Source: Plantago major (taxonomy: Eukaryota > Streptophyta > Magnoliopsida > Lamiales > Plantaginaceae). Taken from it: a stretch of DNA of 64,000 nucleotides. The translations under genes and the position numbers were made by a program. The notes beneath the pieces were generated by a model that was given only the letters and a program-made list of their open reading frames with translations, was not told the origin of the DNA and did not search any database. Location of the stretch: contig JAIFAC010000471.1 of assembly GCA_026545765.1 (NCBI GenBank), positions 1-64,000 of the forward strand. The letters run 5' to 3'. This document shows, one piece after another, positions 44,211-58,900 of the stretch (the first letter of the stretch is position 1; each line of letters begins with the position of its first letter).

Positions 44211-47200
44211 TAAACAACAAACGAGCAACTCTACTTGAGGGATATAAGGACACACTTTGGAGGAAGGAAACAAGTAATACTCTACTAGAGATATAAACAC
44301 ACGATAAAGGTAAAGAATGTGGGGAAGAAGTCTATTAGAAATTCGAGATACACTACCGAAGAATGAAGTATCTGAAGCGAAGAACCTTGCTGAAACTTAA
44401 CAGGTAATAACACACATGTATGGGAAGTAAAAACAAATGTAAGGACACACTTTGAAAGTTAGAATCAATCAAAACAATAATGGGAGAGAGAAATTACAAG
44501 CGTGAAGTCAGATATTGAGATTAAACACAACACCAAGAGGAAATGAAATAATAACAGGAGAAGAACTACAGGAGAAAGGTGAAAGCAAAAGGCAAAAGAG
44601 TGTTGAATAAACAACAAAGCCAGAACATTCTAGCTGCGAAGGACAAGGAACACACTTTGGAGAGGAAGAGAAAGCGAATAACTCGAGATAAACAACACAC
44701 TAAGGAGGAGTAGGAACAGTGGGAATGGAGAAGACAATTAGAAAGGTTTAAACAATACAGAACAGGAAGAGAGTATTGAAGAACCAAACAGTGAACCTTG
44801 TGAAGAATAATAAACACACATATGGATTAGAGTAACAAAATCAAGACACAGCTGAGGTCGGAAAACAAAACAATAGTGGGAGAGAATGAAGCTAAGCGGA
44901 GAAGTCAATTTGAGATTTAAACAACAATGAGGAAGTAATAAAATGACGAGTGAACAGCAGAATCAGTGAAATTGCAAAACAAAGGTGTTGAATAAATAAA
45001 CAACAAGCGAACCAACTCTTGAGGGATATAAAGGACACACTTTGGAGAGGGAAGAACAAAAACTCTACTGAGAGATAAAACACACTAAGGAGTGGGATAA
45101 TGTAGGAAGAAATCTATTAGAAATTTAAACAATACTGGAGAAAGGTAAAGAGTATCACAAGCGAAGAACAATACTTGAGAATTAATAAACACACATATGG
45201 ATTGGGATAAACAACAAATGTAAAATTCTACTAGGTTAAATAATATAATAATAGGAGAGAGATAATTACAAGCGGGAGAAGTCGATTTGAGATTAAACAA
45301 CACCTAGAGGAGTAACAAAATAGCGAGCGAAGAACTCTGATTGAGAGTGAAACAAAACACAAAGGTGTTGAATAAACAACAAACTGAGGATATAAAGGAC
45401 ACACTTTGGAGAGGAAGAACAGCGAATAACTCTGCTAGAGATAAAGAACACACTAAAGTGGGATAATGTATGGGAAGAAGTCTATTGAAATTTAAACAAT
45501 ACACGAAGGAGTAAGAGTATCACAAGCGAAAGAACACTACTTGTGAATTAATAAACACACATATGGATTTGGGTAAACAACAAATGTAAAATTCTGTCAA
45601 ATAAAACAATAATGGGAGAGAGATATTACAATCAGAAAGTCGATTTGAGATTTAAACAACACACAAGAGGAGTAATAAAATGACGAGAAGAACTACTTGA
45701 GAGTGAAACAAAAACAAAAGGTGTTGAATAAACAAGCGAACAACTACTTGAGGATATAAAGGACACACTTTGGAGAGGAAGAACAAAAAGCGAATAACTC
45801 TACTCGAGATAAAGAACACACTAAAGGAGTGGGATAATGTCGAGGAAGAAGTCTATTCGAAATTTAAACAATACACAGAAAGAGTAAGAGTATCACAAAC
45901 GAAGAACAATACTTGAGAATTAATAAACACACATATGGATTGGGATAAACAACAAATGTAAAATTCTACTCGTGGTTAAATTAAACAATAATGGGAGAGA
46001 TAATTACAAGGAGAATCAATTTGAGATTTAAACAACACCTGAGAGGAGTAATAAAATAACGAGCGAAGAACTCTACTTGAGAGTTAAACAAAAACCAAAG
46101 GTGTTGAATAAACAACGACGAACAACTCTACTTGAGAGATATAAAAGACACACTTTGGAGAGGAAGAACAAAAAACGAATAACTCTATAGAAGATAAACA
46201 ACACACTAAAGGAGTAGGATAATGTCGAGGAAGAAGTCTATTCGAAATTAAACAATACACAGAAGGAGTAAGAGTATCACAAACGAAGAACACTACTTGT
46301 GAATTAATAAACACACACATGGATTGGGGTAAACAACAAATGTAAAATTCTACTCGTGGGTCAAATAAAACAATAATTGGAGAGAGATAATTACAAACGG
46401 AGAAGTCAATTTGAGATTTAAACAACACACAAGAGGAGTAATAAAATGACGAACGAAGAACTCTACTTGAGAGTGAAACAAAACACAAAAGGTGTTGAAT
46501 AAACAACAAACGAACAACTCTACTTGAGGGATATAAAGGACACACTTTGGAGAGGAAGAACAAAAAAGCGAATAACTACTCAGTGATAAACACACTAAAG
46601 GAGTGGGATAATCAGGAAGAAGTCTATTCGAAATTTAAACAATACACAGACAGAGAAAGAGTATTACAAACGAAGAACACTACTTGAGAATTAATAAACA
46701 CACATATGGATGTGGATAAACAACAAATGTAAAATTCTACTCGGGGGTTAAATAAAATAATAATGGGAGAGAGATAATTACAAACGGAGAAGTCAATTTT
46801 AGATTTAAGCAACACGCAAGAGGAGTAATAAAATAACGAACGAAGAACTCTACTTGAGAGTTAAACAAAACACAAAAGGTGTTGAATAAACAACCAACGA
46901 ACAACTCTACTTGAGAGATATAAAAGACACACTTTGGAGAGGGAAGAACAAAAAACGAATACCTCTACTCGAAAGATAAACAACACACTAAAGGAGTAGG
47001 ATAATGTCGAGGAAGAAGTCTATTCGAAATTTAAACAATACACAGAAGGAGTAAGAGTATCACAAACGAAGAACACTACTTGTGAATTAATAAACACACA
47101 TATGGATTGGGGTAAACAACAAATGTAAAATTCTACTCGTGGGTCAAATAAAACAATAATGGGAGAGAGATAATTACAAACGGAGAAGTCAATTTGAGAT

Positions 47201-50200
47201 TTAAACAACACACAAGAGGAGTAATAAAATTACGAACGAAGAACTCTACTTGAGAGTGAAACAAAACACAAAAGGTGTTGAATAAACAACAAACGAACAA
47301 CTCTACTTGAGGGATATAAAGGACACACTTTGGAGAGGGAAGAACAAAAAACGAATAACTCTACTCGAGAGATAAAGAACACACTAAAGGAGTGGGATAA
47401 TATCGAGGAAGAAGTCTATTCGAAATTTAAACAATACACAGACGGAGAAAGTGTATCACAAACGAAGAACACTACTTGAGAATTAATAAACACACATATG
47501 GATGTGGATAAACAACAAATGTAAAATTCTACTCGAGGGTTAAATAATATAATAATGGGAGAGAGATAATTACAAACGGAGAAGTCAATTTGAGATTTAA
47601 ACAACACAGAAGAGGAGTAATAAAATAACGAACGAAGAACTCTACTTGAGAGTTAAACAAAACACAAAAGGTGTTGAATAAACAACAAACGAACAACTCT
47701 ACTTGAGAGATATAAAAGACACACTTTGGAGAGGGAAGAACAAAAAACAAATAACTCTACTTGAGAGATAAACAACACTCTAAAGGAGAGGAATAATGTC
47801 ATGGAAGAAGTCTATTCGAAATTTAAACAATACACAGAAGGAGTAAGAGTATCACAAACGAAGAACACTACTTGAGGATTAATAAAACACACATATGGAT
47901 TGGGATAAACAACAAATGTAAAATTCTACTCGAGGGTTAAATAATATAATAATGGGAGAGAGATAATTACAAATGGAGAAGTCAATTTGAGATTTAAACA
48001 ACACACAAGAGGAGTAATAAAATAACGAACGAAGAACTCTACTTGAGAGTTAAACAAAACACAAAAGGTGTTGAATAAACAACAAACGAACAACTCTACT
48101 TGAGAGATATAAACGACACACTTTGGAGAGGGAAGAACAACAAATGAATAACTCTACTAGAGATAACCAACACTCTAAAGGAGTGGGATAATGTCATGGA
48201 AGAAGTCTATTCGAAATTTAAACAATACATGAAGAGTAAGAGTATCACAAACGAAAACACTACTTGAGAATTAATAAAACACATATGGATTGGGATAAAC
48301 AACAAATGTAAAAATTCTACTCGGGGTTAAATAAAATAATAATGGGAGAGATAATTACAAGCGGAGAAGTCAATTTGAGATTTAAACACACAAGAGGAGT
48401 AATAAAATGAGCGAAGAACTCTACTTGAGAGTTAAACAAACACAAAAGGTGTTGAATAAACAACAAGCGAACAACTCTACTTGAGAGATATAAAGACACA
48501 CTTTGGAGAGGGAAGAACAAAAAGCGAATAACTCTACTCGAGAGATAAACAACACACTAAAGGAGTAGGATAATGTCATGGAAGAAGTCTATTCAAATTT
48601 AAACAATACATGAAGGAGTAAGAGTATCACAAACGAAGAACACTACTTGAGAATTAATAAAACACACATATGGATTGGGATAAACAACAAATGTAAAATT
48701 CTACCAGGGTTAAATAAAATAATAATGGAGAGAGATAATTACAAACGGAGAAGTCAATTTGAGATTTAAACAACACACAAGAGGAGTAATAAAATACGAG
48801 CGAAGAACTCTACTTGAGAGTTAAACAAAACACAAAAGGTGTTGAATAAACAACAAGCGAACAACTCTACTTGAGAGATATAAAGACACACTTTGGAGAG
48901 GAAGAACAAAAAAGAATAACTCTACTCAAGTGATAAACAACACACTAAAGGTGGGATAATGTCGAGGAAGAAGTCTATTCAAATTTAAACAATACACGAA
49001 GGAGTAAGAGTATCACAAGCGAAGAACACTACTTGAGAATTAATAAACACACATATGGATTGGATAAACAACAAATGTAAAATTCTACTAGGGGTTAAAT
49101 AAAATAATAATGGAGAGAGATAATTACAAACGGAGAAGTCAATTTGAGATTTAAACAACACAAGAGGAGTAATAAAATAAAACGAAGAACTCTACTTGAG
49201 AGTTAAACAAAACACAAAAGGTGTTGAATAAACAACAACGAACAACTCTACTTGAGATATAAAAGACACACTTTGGAGAGGAAGAACAAAAACGAATAAC
49301 TCTACTCGAGAGATAAACAAACAACACACTCTAAAGTAGGATAATGTCAGGAAGAAGTCTATTCAAATTTAAACAATACAGAAGGAGTAAGAGTATCACA
49401 AAGCGAAGAACACTACTTGAATTAATAAACACACATATGGATTGGGATAAACAACAAATGTAAAATTCTACCGGGGTTAAATAAAATAATAATGGGAGAG
49501 ATAATTACAAGCGGAGAAGTCAATTTGAGATTTAAACAACACCTGAGAGGAGTAATAAAATAACGAGAAGAACTCTACTTGAGAGTTAAACAAAACACAA
49601 AAGGTGTTGAATAAACAACAAACGAACAACTCTACTTGAGAGATATAAAAGACACACTTTGGAGAGGGAAGAACAAAAAGCTAATAACTACTAGAGATAA
49701 ACAACACTAAAGGAGTGGGATAATGTCATGGAAGAAGTCTATTCAAATTTAAACAATACGGAAGGAGAAAGAGTATCACAACGAAGAACACTACTTGAGA
49801 ATTAATAAAACACATATGGATTGGGATAAACAACAAATGTAAAATTCTACTAGGTTAAATAAAATAATAATGGGAGAGAGATAATTACAAACGGAGAAGT
49901 CAATTTGAGATTTAAACAACACACAAGAGGAGTAATAAAATAACGAACGAAGAACTCTACTTGAGAGTTAAACAAAACACAAAAGGTGTTGAATAAACAA
50001 CAAACGAACAACTACTTGAGAGATATAAAAGACACACTTTGGAGAGGAAGAACAAAAACAAATAACTCTACTCGAGATAAACAACACACTAAAGGAGTGG
50101 GATAATGTCAAGGCAGAAGTCTATTCGAAATTTAACCAATATACCGAAGGAGTAAGAGTATCACAAACGAAGAACACTACTTGAGAATCAATCAACACAC

Positions 50201-52900
50201 ATATGGATTGGGATAAACGACAAATGTAAAATTCTACTCGTGGGTTAAATAAATTAATAATGGGAGAGAGTTAATTACAAACGGAGAAGACAATTTGAGA
50301 TTTAAACAACACACAGGAGGAGTAATAAAATAACGAACGAACTCTAGACTGAGAGTTAAACAAAAAAAGGTGTTGAATAAACAACAAACGAACAACTCTA
50401 CTTGAGATATAAAAGACACACTTTGGAGAGGAAGAACAAAAAGCGAATAACTCTACTCGAGAGATAACCAACACTCTAAAGGAGTGGGATAATGTCATGG
50501 AAGAAGTCTATTCGAAATTTAAACAATACACAGAAGGAGTAAGAGTATCACAAACGAAGAACACTACTTGAGAATTAATAAAACACACATATGGATTGAG
50601 ATAAACAACAAATGTAAAATTCTCCGGGTTAAATAAAATAATAATGGGAGAGAGATAATTACAAACGGAGAAGTCAATTTGAGATTTAAACAACACACAA
50701 GAGGAGTAATAAAATAACGAACGAAGAACTCTACTTGAGAGTTAAACAAAACACAAAAGGTGTTGAATAAACAACAAACGAACAACTACTTGAGAGATAT
50801 AAAGACACACTTTGGAGGGAAGAACAAAAACGAATAACTACTCGAGATAAACGACACTCTAAAGGAGTTGGATAATGTCATGGAGAAGTCTATTCAAATT
50901 TAAACAATACATGTAAGAGTAAGAGTATCACAAACGAAGAACACTACTTGAGAATTAATAAAACACACATATGGATTGGGATAAACAACAAATGTAAAAT
51001 TCTACTCGAGGGTTAAATAATATAATAATGGGAGAGAGATAATTACAAATGGAGAAGTCAATTTGAGATTTAAACAACACACAAGAGGAGTAATAAAATA
51101 ACGAACGAAGAACTCTACTTGAGACTTAAACAAAACACAAAAGGTGTTGAATAAACAACAAACGAACAACTCTACTTGAGAGATATAAAAGACACACTTT
51201 GGAGAGGGAAGAACAAAAAACAAATAACTCTACTCGAGAGATAAACAACACTCTAAAGGAGTGGAATAATGTCATGGAAGAAGTCTATTCGAAATTTAAA
51301 CAATACACAGAAGGAGTAAGAGTATCACAAACGAAGAACACTACTTGAGGATTAATAAAACACACATATGGATTGGGATAAACAACAAATGTAAAATTCT
51401 ACTCCGGGTTAAATAAAATAATAATGGGAGAGAGATAATTACAAACGGAGAAGTCAATTTGAGATTTAAACAACACACAAGAGGAGTAATAAAATAACGA
51501 ACGAAGAACTCTACTTGAGAGTTAAACAAAACACAAAAGGTGTTGAATAAACAACAAACGAACAACTCTACTTGAGAGATATAAAAGACACACTTTGGAG
51601 AGGGAAGAATAAAAAACGAATAACTCTACTCGAGAGATAAACAACACTCTAAAGGAGTGGGATAATGTCATGGAGGAAGTCTATTCGAAATTTAAACAAT
51701 ACACAGAAGGAGTAAGAGTATCACAAACGAAGAACACTACTTGAGAATTAATAAAACACATATGGATTGGGATAAACAACAAATGTAAAATTCTACCGGG
51801 GTTAAATAAAATAATAATGGGAGAGAGATAATTACAAAGCGGAGAAATTTGAGATTTAAACAACACACACGAGGAGTAATAAAATAACGAACGAAGAACT
51901 CTACTTGAGAGTTAAACAAAACACAAAAGGTGTTGAATAAATAACAAACGAACAATTCTACTTGAGAGATATAAAAGACACACTTTGGAGAGGGAAGAAT
52001 AAAAAACGAATAACTCTACTCGAGAGATAAACGACACTCTAAAGGAGTTGGATAATGTCATGGAGGAAGTCTATTCGAAATTTAAACAATACACAGAAGG
52101 AGTAAGAGTATCACAAACGAAGAACACTACTTGAGAATTAATAAAACACACATATGGATTGGGATAAACAACAAATGTAAAATTCTACCGGGGTTAAATA
52201 AAATAATAATGGGAGAGATAATTACAAACGGAGAAGTCAATTTGAGATTTAAACAACACACAAGAGGAGTAATAAAAATAACGAGCGAAGAACTCTACTT
52301 GAGAGTTAAACAAAACACAAAAAGTTTGAATAAACAACAACTCTACTTGAGAGATAAAAGACACTTTGGAGAGGAAGAATAAAAACTCTACTAGAGATAA
52401 AACAAACACCTAAAGGATTGGAAGTCTATTCAATGTTTAAACAATACATGAAAAGGAGAGTATCACAAAAGAACACTACTGAATTAATAAAACACACATA
52501 TGGATTGGGATAAACAACAAATGTAAAATTCTACTCGGGTTAAATAAAATAATAATGGGAGAGAGATAATTACAAGCGGAGAAGTCAATTTGAGATTTAA
52601 ACAACAAGAGGAGTAATAAAATAACGAGCGAAGAACTCTACTTGAGAGTTAAACAAAACACAAAGGTGTTGAATAAACAACAAACGAACAACTCTACTTG
52701 AGAGATATAAAAGACACACTTTGGAGGGAAGAACAAAAAGCGAATAACTCTACTCGAGATAAACAACACTCTAAAGGTTGGATAATGTCATGGAAGAAGT
52801 CTATTCAAATTTAAACAATACATGAAGGAGTAAGAGTATCACAAACGAAGAAGACTACTTGAGAATTAATAAAACACACATATGGATTGGGATAAACAAC
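44211..52900 (-). repeat. 396-bp satellite array, minus orientation, junction-proximal part with many indels
   Basis: Same satellite, reversed. Monomers carry numerous 1-4 base losses, for example ACTCGAGAG to ACTCGAG or ACTAG, GGGGGTT to GGGTT, ATTCGAAATTT to ATTCAAATTT, and exchanges such as AAACG to AAGCG and ACACAG to ACATG. They are worst at 44211-46100, eased at about 46100-48200, and frequent again to about 52900. There are no genes. Confidence 0.9.
46515..47715 (-). repeat. Right arm of inverted duplication within the satellite
   Basis: Reverse-complement partner of 40790-41990, with no net insertion or deletion over three monomers. The implied axis is near 44252. Confidence 0.75.
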
Positions 52901-55900
52901 AAATGTAAAATTCTACTCGGGGGTTAAATAAAATAATAATGGGAGAGAGATAATTACAAACGGAGAAGTCAATTTGAGATTTAAACAACACACAAGAGGA
53001 GTAATAAAATAACGAAGAACTCTACTTGAGAGTTAAACAAAACAAAAGGTGTTGAATAAACAACAAACGAACAACTCTACTTGAGAGATATAAAAGACAC
53101 ACTTTGGAGAGGGAAGAACAAAAAACGAATAACTCTACTCGAGATAAACGACACTCTAAAGGAGTTGGATAATGTCATGGAAGAAGTCTATTCAAATTTA
53201 AACAATACATGAGGAGTAAGAGTATCACAAACGAAGAACACTACTTGAGAATTAATAAAACACACATATGGATTGGGATAAACAACAAATGTAAAATTCT
53301 ACTCGGGGGTTAAATAAAATAATAATGGGAGAGAGATAATTACAAACGGAGAAGTCAATTTGAGATTTAAACAACACACAAGAGTAATAAAATAACGAAC
53401 GAAGAACTCTACTTGAGAGTTAAACAAAACACAAAAGGTGTTGAATAAACAACAAACGAACAACTCTACTTGAGAGATATAAAAGACACACTTTGGAGAG
53501 GGAAGAACAAAAAACGAATAACTCTACTCGAGAGATAAACAACACTCTAAAGGAGTGGGATAATGTCATGGAAGAAGTCTATTCGAAATTTAAACAATAC
53601 ACAGAAGGAGTAAGAGTATCACAAACGAAGAACACTACTTGAGAATTAATAAAACACACATATGGATTGGGATAAACAACAAATGTAAAATTCTACTCGG
53701 GGGTTAAATAAAATAATAATGGGAGAGAGATAATTACAAACGGAGAAGTCAATTTGAGATTTAAACAACACACAAGAGGAGTAATAAAATAACGAACGAA
53801 GAACTCTACTTGAGAGTTAAACAAAACACAAAAGGTGTTGAATAAACAACAAACGAACAATTCTACTTGAGAGATATAAAAGACACACTTTGGAGAGGGA
53901 AGAACAAAAACTAAATAACTCTACTCGAGAGATAAACGACACTCTAAAGGAGTTGGATAATGTCATGGAGGAAGTCTATTCGAAATTTAAACAATACACA
54001 GAAGGAGTAAGAGTATCACAAACGAAGAACACTACTTGAGAATTAATAAAACACACATATGGATTGGGATACACAACAAATGTAAAATTCTAGTCGGGGG
54101 TTAAATAAAATAATAATGGGAGAGAGATAATTACAAACGGAGAAGTCAATTTGAGATTTAAACAACACACAAGAGGAGTAATAAAATAACGAACGAAGAA
54201 CTCTACTTGAGAGTTAAACAAAACACAAAAGGTGTTGAATAAACAACAAACGAACAACTCTACTTGAGAGATATAAAAGACACACTTTGGAGAGGGAAGA
54301 ACAAAAAACGAATAACTCTACTCGAGAGATAAACGACACTCTAAAGGAGTTGGATAATGTCATGGAGGAAGTCTATTCGAAATTTAAACAATACACAGAA
54401 GGAGTAAGAGTATCACAAACGAAGAACACTACTTGAGAATTAATAAAACACACATATGGATTGGGATAAACAACAAATGTAAAATTCTACTCGAGGGTTA
54501 AATAATATAATAATGGGAGAGAGATAATTACAAATGGAGAAGTCAATTTGAGATTTAAACAACACACAAGAGGAGTAATAAAATAACGAACGAAGAACTC
54601 TACTTGAGAGTTAAACAAAACACAAAAGGTGTTGAATAAACAACAAACGAACAACTCTACTTGAGAGATATAAAAGACACACTTTGGAGAGGGAAGAACA
54701 AAAAACGAATAACTCCACTCGAGAGATAAACGACACTCTAAAGGAGTTGGATAATGTCATGGAGGAAGTCTATTCGAAATTTAAACAATACACAGAAGGA
54801 GTAAGAGTATCACAAACGAAGAACACTACTTGAGAATTAATAAAACACACATATGGATTGGGATAAACAACAAATGTAAAATTCTACTAGAGGTTAAATA
54901 AAATAATAATGGAGAGAGATAATTACAAACGGAGAAGTCAATTTGAGATTTAAACAACACAAGAGGAGTAATAAAATAACGAACGAAGAACTCTACTTGA
55001 GAGTTAAACAAAACACAAAAGGTGTTGAATAAACAACAAACGAACAACTCTACTTGAGAGATATAAAAGACACACTTTGGAGAGGGAAGAACAAAAAACG
55101 AATAACTCTACTCGAGAGATAAACAACACTCTAAAGGAGTGGGATAATGTCATGGAAGAAGTCTATTCGAAATTTAAACAATACACAGAAGGAGTAAGAG
55201 TATCACAAACGAAAAACACTACTTGAGAATTAATAAAACACACATATGGATTGGGATAAACAACAAATGTAAAATTCTACTCGGGGTTAAATAAAATAAT
55301 AATGGGAGAGAGATAATTACAAACGGAGAAGTCAATTTGAGATTTAAACAACACAAGAGGAGTAATAAAATAACGAGCGAAGAACTCTACTTGAGAGTTA
55401 AACAAAACACAAAAGGTGTTGAATAAACAACAAACGAACAACTCTACTTGAGAGATATAAAAGACATACTTTGGGGAGGAAGAACAAAAGCGAATAACTC
55501 TACTAGAGATAAACAACACTCTAAAGGAGTGGGATAATGTCATGGAAGAAGTCTATTCGAAATTTAAACAATACACAGAAGGAGTAAGAGTATCACAAAC
55601 GAAGAACACTACTTGAGAATTAATAAAACACACATATGGATTGGGATAAACAACAAATGTAAAATTCTACTCGGGGGTTAAATAAAATAATAATGGGAGA
55701 GAGATAATTACAAACGGAGAAGTCAATTTGAGATTTAAACAACACACAAGAGGAGTAATAAAATAACGAACGAAGAACTCTACTTGAGAGTTAAACAAAA
55801 CACAAAAGGTGTTGAATAAACAACAAACGAACAACTCTACTTGAGAGATATAAAAGACACACTTTGGAGAGGGAAGAACAAAAAACGAATAACTCTACTC

Positions 55901-58900
55901 GAGAGATAAACAACACTCTAAAGGAGTGGGATAATGTCATGGAGGAAGTCTATTCGAAATTTAAACAATACACAGAAGGAGTAAGAGTATCACAAACGAA
56001 GAACACTACTTGAGAATTAATAAAACACACATATGGATTGGGATAAACAACAAATGTAAAATTCTACCGGGGTTAAATAAAATAATAATGGGAGAGATAA
56101 TTACAAGCGGAGAAGTCAATTTGAGATTTAAACAACACACAAGAGGAGTAATAAAATACGAACGAAGAACTCTACTTGAGAGTTAAACAAAACACAAAAG
56201 GTGTTGAATAAACAACAAACGAACAACTCTACTTGAGAGATATAAAAGACACACTTTGGAGAGGGAAGAACAAAAAACGAATAACTCTACTCGAGAGATA
56301 AACGACACTCTAAAGGAGTTGGATAATGTCATGGAGGAAGTCTATTCGAAATTTAAACAATACACAGAAGGAGTAAGAGTATCACAAACGAAGAACACTA
56401 CTTGAGAATTAATAAAACACACATATGGATTGGGATAAACAACAAATGTAAAATTCTACTCGGGGGTTAAATAAAATAATAATGGGAGAGAGATAATTAC
56501 AAACGGAGAAGTCAATTTGAGATTTAAACAACACACAAGAGGAGTGATAAAATAACGAATGAAGAACTCTACTTGAGAGTTAAACAAAACACAAAAGGTG
56601 TTGAATAAACAACAAACGAACAACTCTACTTGAGAGATATAAAAGACACACTTTGGAGAGGGAAGAACAAAAAACGAATAACTCTACTCGAGAGATAAAC
56701 GACACTCTAAAGGAGTTGGATAATGTCATGGAGGAAGTCTATTCGAAATTTAAACAATACACAGAAGGAGTAAGAGTATCACAAACGAAGAACACTACTT
56801 GAGAATTAATAAAACACACATATGGATTGGGATAAACAACAAATGTAAAATTCTACTCGGGGGTTAAATAAAATAATAATGGGAGAGATAATTACAAACG
56901 GAGAAGTCCATTTGAGATTTAAACAACACACAAGAGGAGTAATAAAATAACGAACGTAGAACTCTACTTGAGAGTTAAACAAAACACAAAAGGTGTTGAA
57001 TAAACAACAAACGAACAACTCTACTTGAGAGATATAAAAGACACACTTTGGAGAGGGAAGAATAAAAAACGAATAACTCTACTCGAGAGATAAACAACAC
57101 TCTAAAGGAGTGGGATAATGTCATGGAAGAAGTCTATTCGAAATTTAAACAATACACAGAAGGAGTAAGAGTATCACAAACGAAGAACACTACTTGAGAA
57201 TTAATAAAACACACATATGGATTGGGATAAACAACAAATGTAAAATTCTACTCGAGGGTTAAATAATATAATAATGGGAGAGAGATAATTACAAACGGAG
57301 AAGTCAATTTGAGATTTAAACAACACACAAGAGGAGTAATAAAATAACGAACGAAGAACTCTACTTGAGAGTTAAACAAAACACAAAAGGTGTTGAATAA
57401 ACAACAAACGAACAACTCTACTTGAGAGATATAAAAGACACACTTTGGAGAGGGAAGAACAAAAAACGAATAACTCTACTCGAGAGATAAACGACACTCT
57501 AAAGGAGTTGGATAATGTCATGGAGGAAGTCTATTCGAAATTTAAACAATACACAGAAGGAGTAAGAGTATCACAAACGAAGAACACTACTTGAGAATTA
57601 ATAAAACACACATATGGATTGGGATAAACAACAAATGTAAAATTCTACTCGGGGGTTAAATAAAATAATAATGGGAGAGAGATAATTACAAACGGAGAAG
57701 TCAATTTGAGATTTAAACAACACAAGAGGAGTAATAAAATAACGAACGAAGAACTCTACTTGAGAGTTAAACAAAACACAAAAGGTGTTGAATAAACAAC
57801 AAACGAACAACTCTACTTGAGAGATATAAAAGACACACTTTGGAGAGGGAAGAACAAAAAACGAATAACTCTACTCGAGAGATAAACAACACTCTAAAGG
57901 AGTGGGATAATGTCAAGGAAGAAGTCTATTCGAAATTTAATCAATACACAGAAAGAGTAAGAGTATCACAAATGAAGAACACGACTTGAGAATTAATAAA
58001 CACACATATGGATTGGGATAAACAACAAATGTAAAATTCTACTCGGGGGTAAAATGATAATGGGAGAGAGATAATTACAAACGGAGAAGTCAATTTGAGA
58101 TTTAAACAACACACAAGAGGAGTAATAAAATAACGAATGATGAACTCTACTTGAGAGTTAAACAAAACACAAAAGGTGTTGAATAAACAACAAACGAACA
58201 ACTCTACTTGAGAGATATAAAAGACACACTTTGGAGAGGGAAGAACAAAAAACGAATAACTCTACTCGAGAGATAAACGACACTCTAAAGGAGTTGGATA
58301 ATGTCATGGAGGAAGTCTATTCGAAATTTAAACAATACACAGAAGGAGTAAGAGTATCACAAACGAAGAACACTACTTGAGAATTAATAAACACACATAT
58401 GGATTGGGATAAACAACAAATGTAAAATTCTACTCGGGGGTTAAATAAAATAATAATGGGAGAGAGATAATTACAAACGGAGAAGTCAATTTGAGATTTA
58501 AACAACACACAAGAGGAGTAATAAAATAACGAACGTAGAACTCTACTTGAGAGTTAAACAAAACACAAAAGGTGTTGAATAAACAACAAACGAACAACTC
58601 TACTTGAGAGATATAAAAGACACACTTTGGAGAGGGAAGAACAAAAAACGAATAACTCTACTCGAGAGATAAACAACACTCTAAAGGAGTGGGAGTGGGA
58701 TAATGTCATGGAAGAAATCTATTCGAAATTTAAACAATACACAGAAGGAGTAAGAGTATCACAAACGAAGAACACTACTTGAGAATTAATAAAACACACA
58801 TATGGATTGGGATAAACAACAAATGTAAAATTCTACTCGGGGGTTAAATAAAATAATAATGGGAGAGATAATTACAAACGGAGAAGTCAATTTGAGATTT

